A stretch of DNA of 64,000 nucleotides from Albula goreensis (Eukaryota; Chordata; Actinopteri; Albuliformes; Albulidae): contig CM040746.1 in the NCBI GenBank assembly GCA_022829145.1, forward strand, positions 2,698,731 through 2,762,730, read 5' to 3'. The notes under the pieces are model-generated. The model was given only the letters and a program-made list of their open reading frames with translations, did not search any database and was not told where the DNA came from. Positions within the stretch are counted from its first letter, which is position 1; each line of letters opens with the position of its first letter. The position numbers were made by a program, and so were the translations under genes. Shown here in pieces: positions 26,470-37,500 of the stretch.

Positions 26470-28465
26470 GCATCCAGTTTTCACATTCTGGAGGTAAGGC
26501 TATAGTCTTTTCTCTTTGTCTGATTTTCAGTAAAATACACTTTTGAAATTTACATGACTTAGAACCATTCCTTGCAACTCAATAGCCCTTCTACAGGAAA
26601 TGGACATGGTTTACTGCTGTTTTTAGAGAAAAAGTGGAAAATTTTGGTGGCATCCCAGTTTATCACTGTCTGGAGGTAAGGCTATAGTCTTTCCTGTTTT
26701 TCTGATTTTCAGTAAAATATACTTTTCAAATTTAAATGACTTATAACCATTCCTTGCAAATCAAGACCCCTTAGATAGGAAGTGAACATGGTTTACTGCT
26801 GTTTAAACAGAAAAGTGGAAAATTTTGGTGGCATCCCATTTTTTTCACATTCTGGAGGTAAGGCTATAGTCTTTTGTCCTTTTCTGATTTTCGGTAAAAT
26901 ACACTTTTGAAATTTACATGACTTAGAACCATTCCTTGCAACTCAATAGCCCTTCTACAGGAAATGGACATGGTTTACTGCTGTTTTTAGACAAAAAGTG
27001 GAAAATTTTGGAGGCATCCCAGTTTATCACTGTCTGGAGCTAAGGCTATAGTCTTTCCTCTTTTTTTGATTTTCAGTAAAATATACTTTTCAAATTTAAA
27101 TGACTTATAACCATTCCTTGCAACTCAAGACCCCTTAGATAGGAAGTGAACATGGTTTACTGCTGTTTAAACAGAAAAAGTGGAAAATTTTGGTGGCATC
27201 CCATTTTTCACTGCCTGGAGGTAAGGCTATAGTCTTTTGTCTTTTTCTGATTTTCGGTAAAATACACTTTTCACATTTACATGACTTAGAACCATTCCCT
27301 GCAACTCAATACCCCTTAGATAGGAAGTGCACATGGTTTACCACTGTTTTCACAGAAAAAGTGGAAAATTTTGGTGACATCCCATTTTTTCACATTCTGG
27401 AGGTAAGGCTATAGTCTTTTGTCTTTTTCTGATTTTGGTAAAATACACTTTTCAACTTTACATGACTTAGAACCATTCCTTGCAACTCAACACCCCTTCT
27501 ACGAAATGGACATGGTTTACTTCTCTTTTAACAGAAAAAGTGGAAAATTTTTGTGGCATCCCATAATTTCACATTCTGGAGGTAAGGCTATAGTCTTTTG
27601 TCTTTTTCTGATTTTTGGTAAAATACACTTTTCAACTTTACATGACTTAGAACCATTCCCTGCAACTCAATACCCCTTAGATAGGAAGTGCACATGGTTT
27701 ACTTCTGTTTTGAAAGAAAAAGTGGAAAATTTTGGTGGCATCCCATTTTTTCACATTCTGGAGGTAAGGCTATAGTGTTTTGTGTTTTTCTGATTTTCGG
27801 TAAAATACACTTTTCACATTTACATGACTTAGAACCATTCCTGCAACTCAATACCCCTTAGATAGGAAGTGCACATGGTTTACTTCTGTTTTAACAGAAA
27901 AAGTGGAAAATTTTGGTGGCATCCCATTTTTCACATTCTAGAGGTAAGGCTATAGTCTTTTGTCTTTTTCTGATTTTGATAAAATACACTTTTCACATTT
28001 ACATGACTTAGAACCATTCCTTGCAACTCAATACTCCTTCTACAGGAAATGGACATGGCTTACTACTGTTTTAACAGAGAAAAGTGTAAAATTTTGGTGG
28101 CATCCCATTTTTCACATTCTGGAGGTAAGGCTATAGTCTTTTGTCTTTTTCTGATTTTTGGTAAAATACACATTTCAAATTTACATGACTTAGAACCATT
28201 CCCTGCAACTCAATACCCTTAGATAGGAAGTGCACATGGTTTACAACTGTTTTAACAGAAAAGTGGAAATTTTGGTGGTATCCCATATTTTCACATTCTG
28301 GAGGTAAGGCTATAGTCTTTTGTCTTTTTCTGATTTTGGTAAAATACACTTTTCAACTTTACATGACTTAGAACCATTTCCTGCAACTCAATACCCCTTA
28401 GATAGGAAGTGCACATGGTTTACTTCTGTTTTAACAGAAAAAGTGGAAAATTTGGTGGCATCCCA
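26470..28465. repeat. Higher-order repeat of 11 satellite monomers, copy 1
   Basis: Monomer subtypes appear in a fixed order that repeats with an offset of about 1990 bp (11 x 181). Markers include the TCTCTTTGTCTG monomer (26510), the CAGTTTATCACTGTC monomers with CTTATAACCATTCC (26660, 27020), the TTTTTGTGGCATCCCATAATT monomer (~27546), the AAGTGTAAAATTTT monomer (~28082) and the GGTGGTATCCCATATT monomer (~28273). Boundaries are approximate. Confidence 0.8.
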
Positions 28466-30465
28466 TTTTTTCACATTCTGGAGGTAAGGCTATAGTCTTT
28501 TCTCTTTGTCTGATTTTCGGTAAAATACACTTTTGAAATTTACATGACTTAGAACCATTCCTTGCAACTCAATAGCCCTTCTACAGGAAATGGACATGGT
28601 TTACTGCTGTTTTAGAGAAAAGTGGAAAATTTTGGTGGCATCCCAGTTTATCACTGTCTGGAGGTAAGGCTATAGTCTTTCCTGTTTTCTGATTTTCAGT
28701 AAAATATACTTTTCAAATTTAAATGACTTATAACCATTCCTTGCAAATCAAGACCCCTTAGATAGGAAGTGAACATGGTTTACTGCTGTTTAAACAGAAA
28801 AAGTGGAAAATTTTGGTGGCATCCCATTTTTCACATTCTGGAGGTAAGGCTATAGTCTTTTGTCCTTTTCTGATTTTCGGTAAAATACACTTTTGAAATT
28901 TACATGACTTAGAACCATTCCTTGCAACTCAATAGCCCTTCTACAGGAAATGGACATGGTTTACTGCTGTTTTAGACAAAAAGTGGAAAATTTTGGAGGC
29001 ATCCCAGTTTATCACTGTCTGGAGCTAAGGCTATAGTCTTTCCTCTTTTTTGATTTTCAGTAAAATATACTTTTCAAATTTAAATGACTTATAACCATTC
29101 CTTGCAACTCAAGACCCCTTTAGATAGGAAGTGAACATGGTTTACTGCTGTTTTAAACAGAAAAAGTGGAAAATTTTGGTGGCATCCCATTTTTCACTGC
29201 CTGGAGGTAAGGCTATAGTCTTTTGTCTTTTTCTGATTTTCGGTAAAATACACTTTTCACATTTACATGACTTAGAACCATTCCCTGCAACTCAATACCC
29301 CTTAGATAGGAAGTGCACATGGTTTACCACTGTTTTCACAGAAAAAGTGGGAAAATTTTAGTGACATCCCATTTTCACATTCTGGAGGTAAGGCTATAGT
29401 CTTTTGTCTTTTTCTGATTTTTGGTAAAATACACTTTTCAACTTTACATGACTTAGAACCATTCCTTGCAACTCAACACCCCTTCTACACGAAATGGACA
29501 TGGCTTACTTCTCTTTTAACAGAAAAAGTGGAAAATTTTTGTGGCATCCCATAATTTCACATTCTGGAGGTAAGGCTATAGTCTTTTGTCTTTTTCTGAT
29601 TTTCGGTAAAATACACTTTTCAACTTTACATGACTTAGAACCATTCCCTGCAACTCAATACCCCTTAGATAGAAGTGCACATGGTTTACTTCTGTTTTGA
29701 AAGAAAAAGTGGAAAATTTTGGTGGCATCCCATTTTTCACATTCTGGAGGTAAGGCTATAGTGTTTTGTGTTTTTCTGATTTTCGGTAAAATACACTTTT
29801 CACATTTACATGACTTAGAACCATTCCCTGCAACTCAATACCCCTTAGATAGGAAGTGCACATGGTTTACTTCTGTTTTAACAGAAAAAGTGGAAAATTT
29901 TGGTGGCATCCCATTTTTTCACATTCTAGAGGTAAGGCTATAGTCTTTTGTCTTTTTCTGATTTTCGGTAAAATACACTTTTCACATTTACATGACTTAG
30001 AACCATTCCTTGCAACTCAATACTCCTTCTACAGGAAATGGACATGGCTTACTACTGTTTTAACAGAAAAAGTGTAAAATTTTGGTGGCATCCCATTTTT
30101 TCACATTCTGGAGGTAAGGCTATAGTCTTTTGTCTTTTTCTGATTTTTGGTAAAATACACATTTCAAATTTACATGACTTAGAACCATTCCCTGCAACTC
30201 AATACCCCTTAGATAGGAAGTGCACATGGTTTACAACTGTTTTAACAGAAAAAGTGGAAATTTTGGTGGTATCCCATATTTTCACATTCTGGAGGTAAGG
30301 CTATAGTCTTTTGTCTTTTTCTGATTTTCGGTAAAATACACTTTTCAACTTTACATGACTTAGAACCATTCCCTGCAACTCAATACCCCTTAGATAGGAA
30401 GTGCACATGGTTTACTTCTGTTTTAACAGAAAAAGTGGAAAATTTGGGTGGCATCCCATTTTTTC
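28466..30465. repeat. Higher-order repeat of 11 satellite monomers, copy 2
   Basis: The same ordered set of monomer subtypes as 26470-28465: TCTCTTTGTCTG at 28500, CAGTTTATCACTGTC at 28650 and 29010, the ATAATT monomer at ~29540, AAGTGTAAAATTTT at ~30068 and GGTGGTATCCCATATT at ~30265. Differences are few and mostly single-base. After 30465 the order is no longer followed. Confidence 0.8.
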
Positions 30466-31386
30466 ACATTCTGGAGGTAAGGCTATAGTCTTTTGTCTTT
30501 TTCTGATTTTTGGTAAAATACACGTTTCACATTTACATGACTTAGAACCATTCCTTGCAACTCAATACCCTTTCTAAAGGAAATGGACATGGTTTACTGC
30601 TGTTTTAAGAGAGAAGGTGGAAAATTTTGGTGGCATCCCAGTTTTCACTGTCTGGAGGTAAGGCTATAGTCTTTTGTCTTTTTCTGATTTTCGGTAAAAT
30701 ACACGTTTCACATTTACATGACTTAGAACCATTCCTTGCAACTCAAGACCCCTTAGATAGGAAGTGACCATGGTTTACTTCTGTTTTAACAGAAAAAGTG
30801 AAAAATTTTGGTGGCATCCCAGTTTTTCACTGTCTGGAGAGTAAGGCTATAGTCTTTTTGTCTTTTCTGATTTTCGGTAAAATACACGTTTCACATTTAC
30901 ATGACTTAGAACCATTCCTTGCAACTCAATATCCCTTAGATAGGAAGTGGACATGGTTTGCTACTGTTTTAACAGAAAAAGTGGACAATTTTGGTGGCAT
31001 CCCATTTTTTCACTGTCTGGAGGTAAGGTCTTTTGTCTTTTTCATATTTTCGGTAAAATACACTTTTCACATTTACATGACTTAGAGCCATTCCCTGCAA
31101 CTCAATACCCCTTCTACAGGAAGTGGACATGGTTTTCTACTGTTTTAACAGAAAAGTGGAAAATTTTGGTGGCATCCCATATTTTCACATTCTGGAGGTA
31201 AGGCTATAGTCTTCTGTCTTTTTCTGATTTTCGATAAAATAAACTTTTCACATTTACATGACATAGAATCATTCCTTGCAACTCAATTCCCTTTCTATAG
31301 AAATGGACATGGTTTACTACTGTTTTAACAGAATGAAAAAGTGGAAAATATTGGTGGCATCCCATTTTTTCACATTCTGGAGGTAA

Positions 31387-31390
31387 GGCT
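31387..31390. repeat. Target site duplication (left), GGCT
   Basis: The satellite reads GGAGGTAAGGCT, then the provirus begins. The same GGCT follows the other end at 39092-39095, after which the satellite continues with ATAGTC. An uninterrupted monomer reads GTAAGGCTATAGTC, so exactly four bases were duplicated, as expected for gammaretrovirus-like integrases. Confidence 0.9.
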
Positions 31391-31496
31391 TGTTGGATTT
31401 GTGCCCATTCTACTCAATATTCTCGTTTTCTATGTGAGCGAAATCCGCGTGTTCTTTTAATGAAGCAATAGGAGAAGATATTCGGTCATTAATCTG

Positions 31497-31502
31497 TTTA
31501 TT
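31497..31502 (-). promoter_or_regulatory. LTR polyadenylation signal AATAAA
   Basis: AATAAA on the minus strand, ~110 bp downstream of the LTR TATA box, conserved in the other LTR at 38421-38426. In the 3' LTR this would direct 3' end formation of the proviral transcript. Confidence 0.6.
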
Positions 31503-31613
31503 AGCGTAAGTGAATAAAGCATACAGAGCTCTGGGTCGATATCTTCCTGTCCCTGACAATCAACAGAGTGTGTCAGTTCGTGAAGTCTGACTTGCTATAT
31601 TTCCCTGACCCAG

Positions 31614-31621
31614 TATTTATA
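31614..31621 (-). promoter_or_regulatory. LTR TATA box
   Basis: TATAAATA on the minus strand, conserved at 38538-38545 in the other LTR. Its position relative to AATAAA fits a U3 promoter. Confidence 0.6.
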
Positions 31622-32166
31622 ATGCAGAACATGGTATTTTTCCTGGGAGTTGCTTCCCTTCCAAGTGGCTCCTTCTAAGTGGCCCGTAAATCTGACTCCC
31701 TCCACTTACACTGCAGTTCTCAGGCAGTTTCTTTTGTGAGATGCAGTGGCTACTATTTTATATTAAAGTTTAGATTACCCTATCCTTTACCTTTTCCCAG
31801 ACATAGTTACCTCACTCCTGCCCTTTTCTACCTTTTCCTATCTGCAACGGTCAGCGTCGCATATTATATGCTGACAATACATAATCTGCTTCCCTGTCTT
31901 GATCACAAGTCTAATCCATCTGTTGTAAGTTCCTCTTACCCTAAGGTCACAGCATAATATCATCTTTTTTATCAACACTCCCCAGTACTTTCCCATGGTT
32001 GTTCTGTTAAAGCTTTTTGTTACACACGTGTCATTATATAACACACAATCTTATTTTGCAGAATTATCCTTATTGATTAACATAACACTTTCATTAATAC
32101 ATATTCTTCTGCGCCATTACCCTCTGTTGCCTAGATGTTGTTCCTTAGATTTTCCATATATCTACA

Positions 32167-32180
32167 ATTCCCCCTTTTGG
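32167..32180 (-). promoter_or_regulatory. Polypurine tract
   Basis: On the minus strand CCAAAAGGGGGAAT abuts the 3' LTR directly. A purine run at this position is the expected plus-strand DNA primer site of a retrovirus and confirms the element's orientation. Confidence 0.85.
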
Positions 32181-32200
32181 TCTCATGAAAATGAGACCAA
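32177..32200. other. Perfect 10-bp inverted repeat beside the polypurine tract
   Basis: TTGGTCTCAT and ATGAGACCAA flank a 4-nt GAAA loop on the + strand (TTTC on the minus strand). In the proviral RNA this would form a stable hairpin just upstream of the polypurine tract, after the env stop region. Function unknown. Confidence 0.7.
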
Positions 32201-32210
32201 TTCAACATGT

Positions 32211-34179
32211 CTAAACATCACATTCATTTACTGATTCGACATCTTCACATTTGTAATCGCTGTCTCCTATTAATGCTCTTGTTTCTGTTTCTATCTGAGG
32301 CATCTGATAGGGAGGAGGTGCCTTTCCTTCGATTGCTGTGATGATGATGATGATGATGATTATTCTGTTGAACAGAGATCTAATACAGGGGATACAACAA
32401 CATCCACACAACACCAATGTGGTCACCATACCTACCAGGGACAAACACACCGAGACAATCACCCCCTTCCATTTGCCAAACCATTGTTCAAATATGCCTC
32501 CTCATGGATTATTTATTCCTGAGTTTTCATGCATTTCTTCTGACAGGGTTCTAAGTCCTTCGAGTGCTCTGGTTACTGAGCCATCTGGGGCGGTGTTATT
32601 AGGGATGAATGTGAAGCATTAATCTCCAAACATAGAACATACCTATTCTGTACTGTCATTCGTGAGGTAGCTGCCAGTTGTTCATATAGGCCTGCTACTG
32701 CATCTCTGGTTTTGTTTGCCAATCTAAGAACATTATAATGAATATAGTTAATTCCATCTACGTTTTTGTTAGGTGTGACTGGGAATATGGCACTAATGAT
32801 TGGGATGCTCTCAAATTTGGACGCCACCTGGTTTACGAATTTATATTCGTCTGGGACTCCTCTAGGAACGCCTATGGCATCTATGTAGTTGAGTCTGACT
32901 GTAGGTCAAAGATACTGCTCCTACGGTGGCTATTCTTTGTCTGTCCTTGTTGTCTTTGACCAAGTAGGAATGAGGGAAGGCCTAGTCTAACCATTACACA
33001 GGTTCCTGACCACTGCACTGGCAGGCTGATATGTAATGTCTTGTCTCCACAGTACCAGAAGAGATCTGCCCTTCCCCATACCCTAGAACTGGCGTTTCCC
33101 CAACAGCTGATATTGATAGTTTTTTTCACACCAGTCACACCGCATGTGTCCAAGATCCGTACCTGCACCTTTCCTGGCGAAACAAGTATAATTATTGGCC
33201 TTAGGCGTAAACACTGGGGTACCGTGGAGTTCTTTATTGGTGGAAAAATAGAACTCAGGGTGGTACAGTTGGGTGGGCTGGCTTGCCTTGTTAGGGCTAG
33301 CATGCATTAAAAACCTGTGAGGTCTAGGTCAGGAAACAAAGGTGCTGGGGTTGTAAATAGGGTTGGTCTAGCTGATGAGCATGCTATGCGGTTGCTCATG
33401 TTCATGGATATAGCTGTGGTTGCCATCCAATCTAACCACATACTTTTATCCCCATATCCCGTGTCAGATGGAGTATATGGTCCTGTTGTAATTTTCAGTA
33501 ACTGACCGCCCATACCTTGTCAGATGCCACGTTGGCGTTGTTCTGTTGCTTCTCGGACAATAAGTTGACTCGTAGTAAGCCCATCGTATTGCCCCCAACT
33601 GGTCCCTCCTATGATTAAATGGCAGCTTTCTCCTGTGCCCCTTGAACAGGGACCGTTCGGATTGGGATTCTGTTTGAGTCCCGTGATGGTTAAGGATAGG
33701 GGGTTATACTCCTTGCCTACTTTTGTTCCGTCAATCAGTCCCCTTCTAAGGAAGATGTGATCTCTAGCACACACTTTATTTTTTGGACAAGCTTTTGTCT
33801 TCCACCCCACTCCCGTCCATCCCAGCACAAAAATCCAGGTGGGATATCATCGATGATTAATGTGCCTACAGAAATAGATGTCATATCCTCGCCATGCTAT
33901 TCTGTTCTCCCCACAACTAATTGTGCTGCATAGATCAAATTGGAAAGTGGTGGTCGATCCCAAGGTAAAATCTATTTCTATTTCCCCATATTTTGACAGA
34001 CACCAGTCTTTTTTACCCCTTGACCTTTTGGTTATGCTCTGGGTCTTATTGTCTGTATGTTTGTCCCCCTTCGGTGGATTCCACAATAATGATGACATAA
34101 CTATTAATACAGAGATTATAGAGCACACTCCCAACCGACACCACCTAGTGTGATGTGGTTCCCCCATTCCCTTAAACAT
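32211..34179 (-). pseudogene. env remnant (surface and transmembrane subunits, multiply broken)
   Basis: The first piece (34179-33847) begins with Met about 175 bp after the integrase frame and has a hydrophobic stretch (SIISVLIVMSSLLW) usable as a signal peptide. The middle pieces (33828-32881) are cysteine-rich surface-subunit sequence. One contains a W-x-C-G ... L-P-x-x-W-x-G-x-C pattern (near 33070-32990) like the end of the surface subunit in gammaretrovirus-type envelopes. Piece 32827-32573 resembles the N-terminal helical part of the transmembrane subunit. The last piece (32462-32211) holds a membrane anchor (VCLSLVGMVTTLVLCG), a cysteine cluster and the tail. The frame changes several times. 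The disulfide-loop region near 32600-32620 is damaged by a deletion, a frame change and a stop, and another stop lies near 32510. Not functional as an envelope. Confidence 0.85.
32338..32365 (-). repeat. ATG/ATC trinucleotide run in the env tail
   Basis: About eight consecutive ATG-type triplets on + encode a run of isoleucines on the minus strand just after the membrane anchor. Runs of one residue are unusual at this site, so it looks like in-frame microsatellite expansion after or shortly before insertion. Confidence 0.75.
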
Positions 34180-34352
34180 TTTTCTTATACTATAGTTAAC
34201 CTATTTGTGCACTTCGTAAGCAAATCCTTAAAGTGATCCAACTTTTTCTATTTGTCACCTGTTTCCTGGAAAACCTTTCCCTGGAGGCTTTTTAACCCTT
34301 CTTCCTTAGTTGGAACACACGTTTCACAAAGCTAAAATGTCTCTCTCTTCTC

Positions 34353-35330
34353 TTAAATGTCTTTGTGTTTTCTTATCTCCTCCGGAGTCCTTGTAGGTGT
34401 GAATCTGCTGCTGCACTGGCTCCAATGGTACCACGTGTCGCCTTTCCCCTGGAGTCTGACGGCATGAGACGTCCTCTCCACCACCTTGTAGGGTCCTGTC
34501 CACCTTGGCTCTGACCACTTCCTCTTAATCACCTTCAGCAGAACACACTCTGTGGCTGGCGTCGTTTGCCCCTCTAGACTCCCTTGGTTGTCGGTCACCT
34601 GTTTGGAAAAAGCTGAGACCAGAGCTGTTAGTTGATCGTAGTAGGGCTTGTAACTGATATGGCCCCCTTTTTCCTCAGAGATCTGATTCAAAGTACATAA
34701 AAAATCACTCATCCTTTATATAGCCTCCTTCATTAGTATTAGCTTGATTCTCATGCTAGTGAGAGGCTATGGGAGAACAATCTACCTCACGTTCTCCCTG
34801 TCTCCTGCATTTTGCCCTTTTTTAACTTAGATTTAAGAGTTCCATTTGTTCTTTCCACTAGCCCTACTGATTGTGGGTGATAAGCACAATGTTTCTTCAT
34901 TTGGATACCTAATGTTTGTCCTATTTTATTTAAAACTTCATTTCTAAATTCTGGACCGTTGTCACTATATTATCTGTTGTGGAATACCCCATCTAGGAAT
35001 TATTTCAGCGCAGATCATTTTTCCACTACCTTAGCTTCAACTGAGCTTGAAAGAAATGCTTCTGTCCATTTTGTAAATGGGTCCACCATTACCAAGCAGT
35101 ACTTTTTCCTTGCACATGGGGTAAGGTGTATGAAATCCATCATCCCTGTACCCAATGGTTCGGCCGGATTAAAATTTTAACTTGTTGAACTTTCGAATCA
35201 GCCTGCGGGTTATTTTAAACCTACCATGGCAAAAAAAAAAAAATGTACAATTTGTAAAGCCAAATGTAGTATATCGTTGATTAACTAGTCCCACCATCCC
35301 CTTTTGAGACATGTGTATCACCATGGCTCA
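34353..35330 (-). pseudogene. pol remnant: integrase
   Basis: Minus-strand sequence shows integrase in order. The end of the N-terminal domain lies near 35326-35250 (KGMVGLVNQRY-like). The catalytic core shows its first aspartate in MDFIHL (~35140), then VDPFTKW (~35080), the second aspartate in DNGPEF (~34957) and the glutamate in GLVERTNG (~34860). The C-terminal GPY-type domain (PRWTGPYKVVE) sits within the 34712-34353 frame. Integrase joins viral DNA to host DNA in the nucleus. All three catalytic acidic residues can be read, but the frame is interrupted, including at a 13-base A run on + near 35230 and around 34740. This is the 3' part of pol only; protease, reverse transcriptase and RNase H do not precede it. 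Confidence 0.85.
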
Positions 35331-36396
35331 AAATTTACTGCCATTAAGAACATGAGTGGGGCAGAACTGGCCACATTCACCCAACCCACAGCTCCTCAGC
35401 ACCTGTTTCAAGAAAACTGATATCAAAGATCAATAGTTGGTCACACTGCTTATTTATTTATTTATTTTTGGGATTTCCATCCCCTCCTTCAAATCTCCGG
35501 CTTCTTGCTCCTGTCCCCTGTAACTCAAAAGCCTTGTTAGTTCAATATTTTGTCTTTTCAGAGGCCCTGATTTGCCCTCTTTAGGCCTTCTTTTGCTTCA
35601 AGCCTAATTAACTCCTTATCTTATCATTAACTTAGTTGTTTTCCTTACAATTCTGGGCTCCCTCGCCTTGCCAGTGTGTGCACCCACCATGAAGCAAGGG
35701 ACCGTTCACACCTTTTTGTACTTGTGGATATGTCCGTCCACCTTTTTCTGTATATCTGTCTGCACTCCCGCCTCTTCTTACCCCTTTGCCTAGTCTAAGC
35801 AAACACCTCTTCTACCTTATTGTCCTCATGACACCTTCCTACAACTTCCTCTAGTCCTTCTTACCACATACTGTTTGATCCTTCTTCTTCTTCTACCTTT
35901 CTTTCATTCCTTCTCTTCTGATGTACTGACTCAGCGTGTTCTCCCTCTTTTTACTTTTAAACCTAAGTACATATTCCATGGATTTACCTTTTATCCTCCA
36001 CTTGCCACTACTGCTTTTCTCCTTTTATCGCTACTGTTATACTGTTTCTTGAAAATCTGATTCCGTTTCTACACCTGATTCTTTAAAGCTTACCTTTGCT
36101 GTTGTTTCCTAACTAATTTTGATTTAATCCTCCTTCCCAAATGTCTTCTAGGTAAACTGAGAAATTGTAATTAAACTGAGAGATTTTTTTTTTTCTATGT
36201 AATTCTTCTAAACAAAATTTTTATATAATTCTTCTTAATTCCAATCCTTCTTAATCTCCCCCTTTTCTGAAAAGAATTTTTCAGAGATAAGTGTCCTCGC
36301 CAGTCCTCGTGCCAATACCTTGGAGGTCTGAGCGGGCAGGGATCCCCCAATTAGGAGGGGTGCAGACCTAACCGTCGCTACCACCCTCCGAAACTG
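35331..36396 (-). other. Provirus interior without recognisable coding sequence
   Basis: This stretch lies where PR-RT-RNase H should be. I find no reverse transcriptase signature in the frames I read. 35450-36280 is strongly pyrimidine-rich on + (CTTCTTCTTCTACC, TTTATTTATTTATTT), unlike the flanking viral sequence. It may be heavily decayed pol, an unrelated insertion, or filler at a deletion. Part of 36250-36396 could be the gag-pol junction, unconfirmed. Confidence 0.5.
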
Positions 36397-36960
36397 TTAG
36401 CAACCTTCTAGCACCCTATGCTTGAGGCAGCGTATCAAGGCTCTGCTGGTCAGGAGAGTGGGTGTTGCAGCCAGACCCGTTTCCACCTTACAGAGTATAA
36501 TATCTGCCCCCTTTGGCGCAGTCAAGTGTTTTCTGTGGGTTCTTTTGTGCCATTTTTTGTCAACGCATAGGTTTGTTGCTTGGCTGCCCCTCCCGCCATG
36601 GACATTGTCTCTGCCAGTGCCCCAACTGGCCACACAGAAAACATGAGTTTGCTGGCAGACCCCAGCGTCCTGTGCAACCCCCACCTCTGCCCCGCTTGCC
36701 TCTGGCTGCCCTAGCCATTCTTCCCCCAGAGTGAGGGGTTGTTGTCCCCCTGACTGCCGCACCACCTGCTATAGTTGGCGAATCTCCCCTCGTGCCTCAT
36801 CCAGTTGCAACCTCAGTAACTGCAGTTGGACTGACTCAGCACTACGCCTATCTTCCTCTTCACTTCCCCATTGTTGTTCCTGTTTCTCCTGTTGCTCAGT
36901 AGAGCTACCAGGGACTTCTGAGTACGTATTGCTGTTCTAACCATGCCAATGCACCTGTCA
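36397..36960 (-). pseudogene. gag remnant with one CCHC zinc knuckle
   Basis: On the minus strand a nucleocapsid knuckle CFLCGQLGHWQRQC (C-x2-C-x4-H-x4-C) lies at 36643-36602. Upstream (36935-36780) is a Gln/Glu-rich segment with a heptad-like stretch (VQLQLLRLQLDEARG), as seen at the end of capsid in gammaretrovirus-like Gag. A stop (TAG) interrupts it near 36777, and the knuckle is in a different frame from the longest open frame here. No matrix or capsid major homology region was found between here and the leader, so most of gag is missing. A single knuckle is the gammaretroviral pattern. Confidence 0.75.
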
Positions 36961-37320
36961 TGGTTGGCTCCTGTTTTGACATTCCTCTATTCATCTTGTG
37001 TGCTGGGCTATCATAAATCTGTCCGAGACGTCTTTTATCCTTGGTTATACCTCCATGTCTTCGTTGACTAGTTCTATCGCCTTTCCGTCTCGCCTAAACA
37101 CTTTATACATCCTCACCCTCCATCACACATATGCACTCACCTAACCACGTAAAATACCATAGAACATCAATGAGGAACGGCACCAGTGAGCCTCTAGGAC
37201 CTCTCCCCACACGTAAAGACAAACCAGTGAGCGTGGCTTTTATGAGATAAAACTCAAGGGACTTTAAACCCCCTCTCTTCTCTTTTCTGGACCCACAGGT
37301 ATCTCAACCCGTGTCTACCA
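36961..37320 (-). other. Provirus, probable decayed 5' gag
   Basis: A stretch between leader and gag remnant. No clear start codon context, motif or long frame on the minus strand. Its position suggests the deleted matrix/capsid region. Confidence 0.4.
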
Positions 37321-37321
37321 T

Positions 37322-37500
37322 GGGCCTTTCACCACACGGACGAAGGGGACTCAAACCCCCGCGCTTTTCACCGGGGACTCTAACCCTCAGCGACGTAGGG
37401 GACTCTAACCCCCACGATTTTACTGTGGGCCTTTCACCACACGGACGAAGGGGACTCTAACCCCCGCGCTTTTTGCCGGGGACTCTAATCCTCAGCGACG
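37322..37500 (-). repeat. 105-bp tandem duplication in the proviral leader
   Basis: GGGCCTTTCACCACACGGAC starts at 37322 and again at 37427. Within and around the copies GGGGACTCTAACCC recurs at least four times, and a fifth form occurs at ~38030. GC-rich, unlike the neighbouring satellite. Confidence 0.75.

Larger units (their letters stand above)
25863..31390. repeat. ~182-bp satellite array, left block (about 31 monomers)
   Basis: Tandem AT-rich monomers. The ATGGTTTAC landmark recurs at 25881, 26063, 26245, 26426 and so on, every 181-182 bp. A typical monomer carries CTGTTTTAACAG, AGTGGAAAATTTTGGTGGC, CATTCTGGAGGTAAGGC, TCTGATTTTCGGTAAAATAC and CATGACTTAGAACCATTCC. Some monomers have the exact 12-bp palindrome CTGTTTAAACAG. 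Since 182 is not divisible by three, reading frames shift every unit and the 60-120-residue open frames seen here are not genes. The monomer length is close to a nucleosome repeat, as in many centromeric or pericentromeric satellites; that role is inference only. I do not recognise the family. Confidence 0.95.
31391..32166 (-). mobile_element. 3' LTR of the provirus (776 bp)
   Basis: Direct repeat of 38316-39091, same length, with TG...CA ends (TGTTGGATTTG and TATATCTACA on +). On the minus strand it holds a TATA box (TATAAATA, 31614-31621) and an AATAAA polyadenylation signal (31497-31502), about 110 bp apart. This implies U3 near 32166-31585, R near 31585-31480 and U5 from there to 31391. 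These limits are inferred from spacing. Confidence 0.92.

Noticed and set aside
27419..30298. Small hydrophobic proteins (KIHFSHLHDLEPF repeats) in the 182-bp satellite
   Set aside because: Each spans only one to two monomers because the period is not divisible by three; no independent coding evidence.
32211..34179. Domesticated, functional envelope gene
   Set aside because: Several frame changes, in-frame stops and a damaged disulfide-loop region; no single frame covers even one subunit.
36422..36940. Plus-strand Cys/Ser-rich small proteins in the provirus
   Set aside because: Antisense shadows of the gag remnant; the zinc knuckle and coil are on the minus strand.
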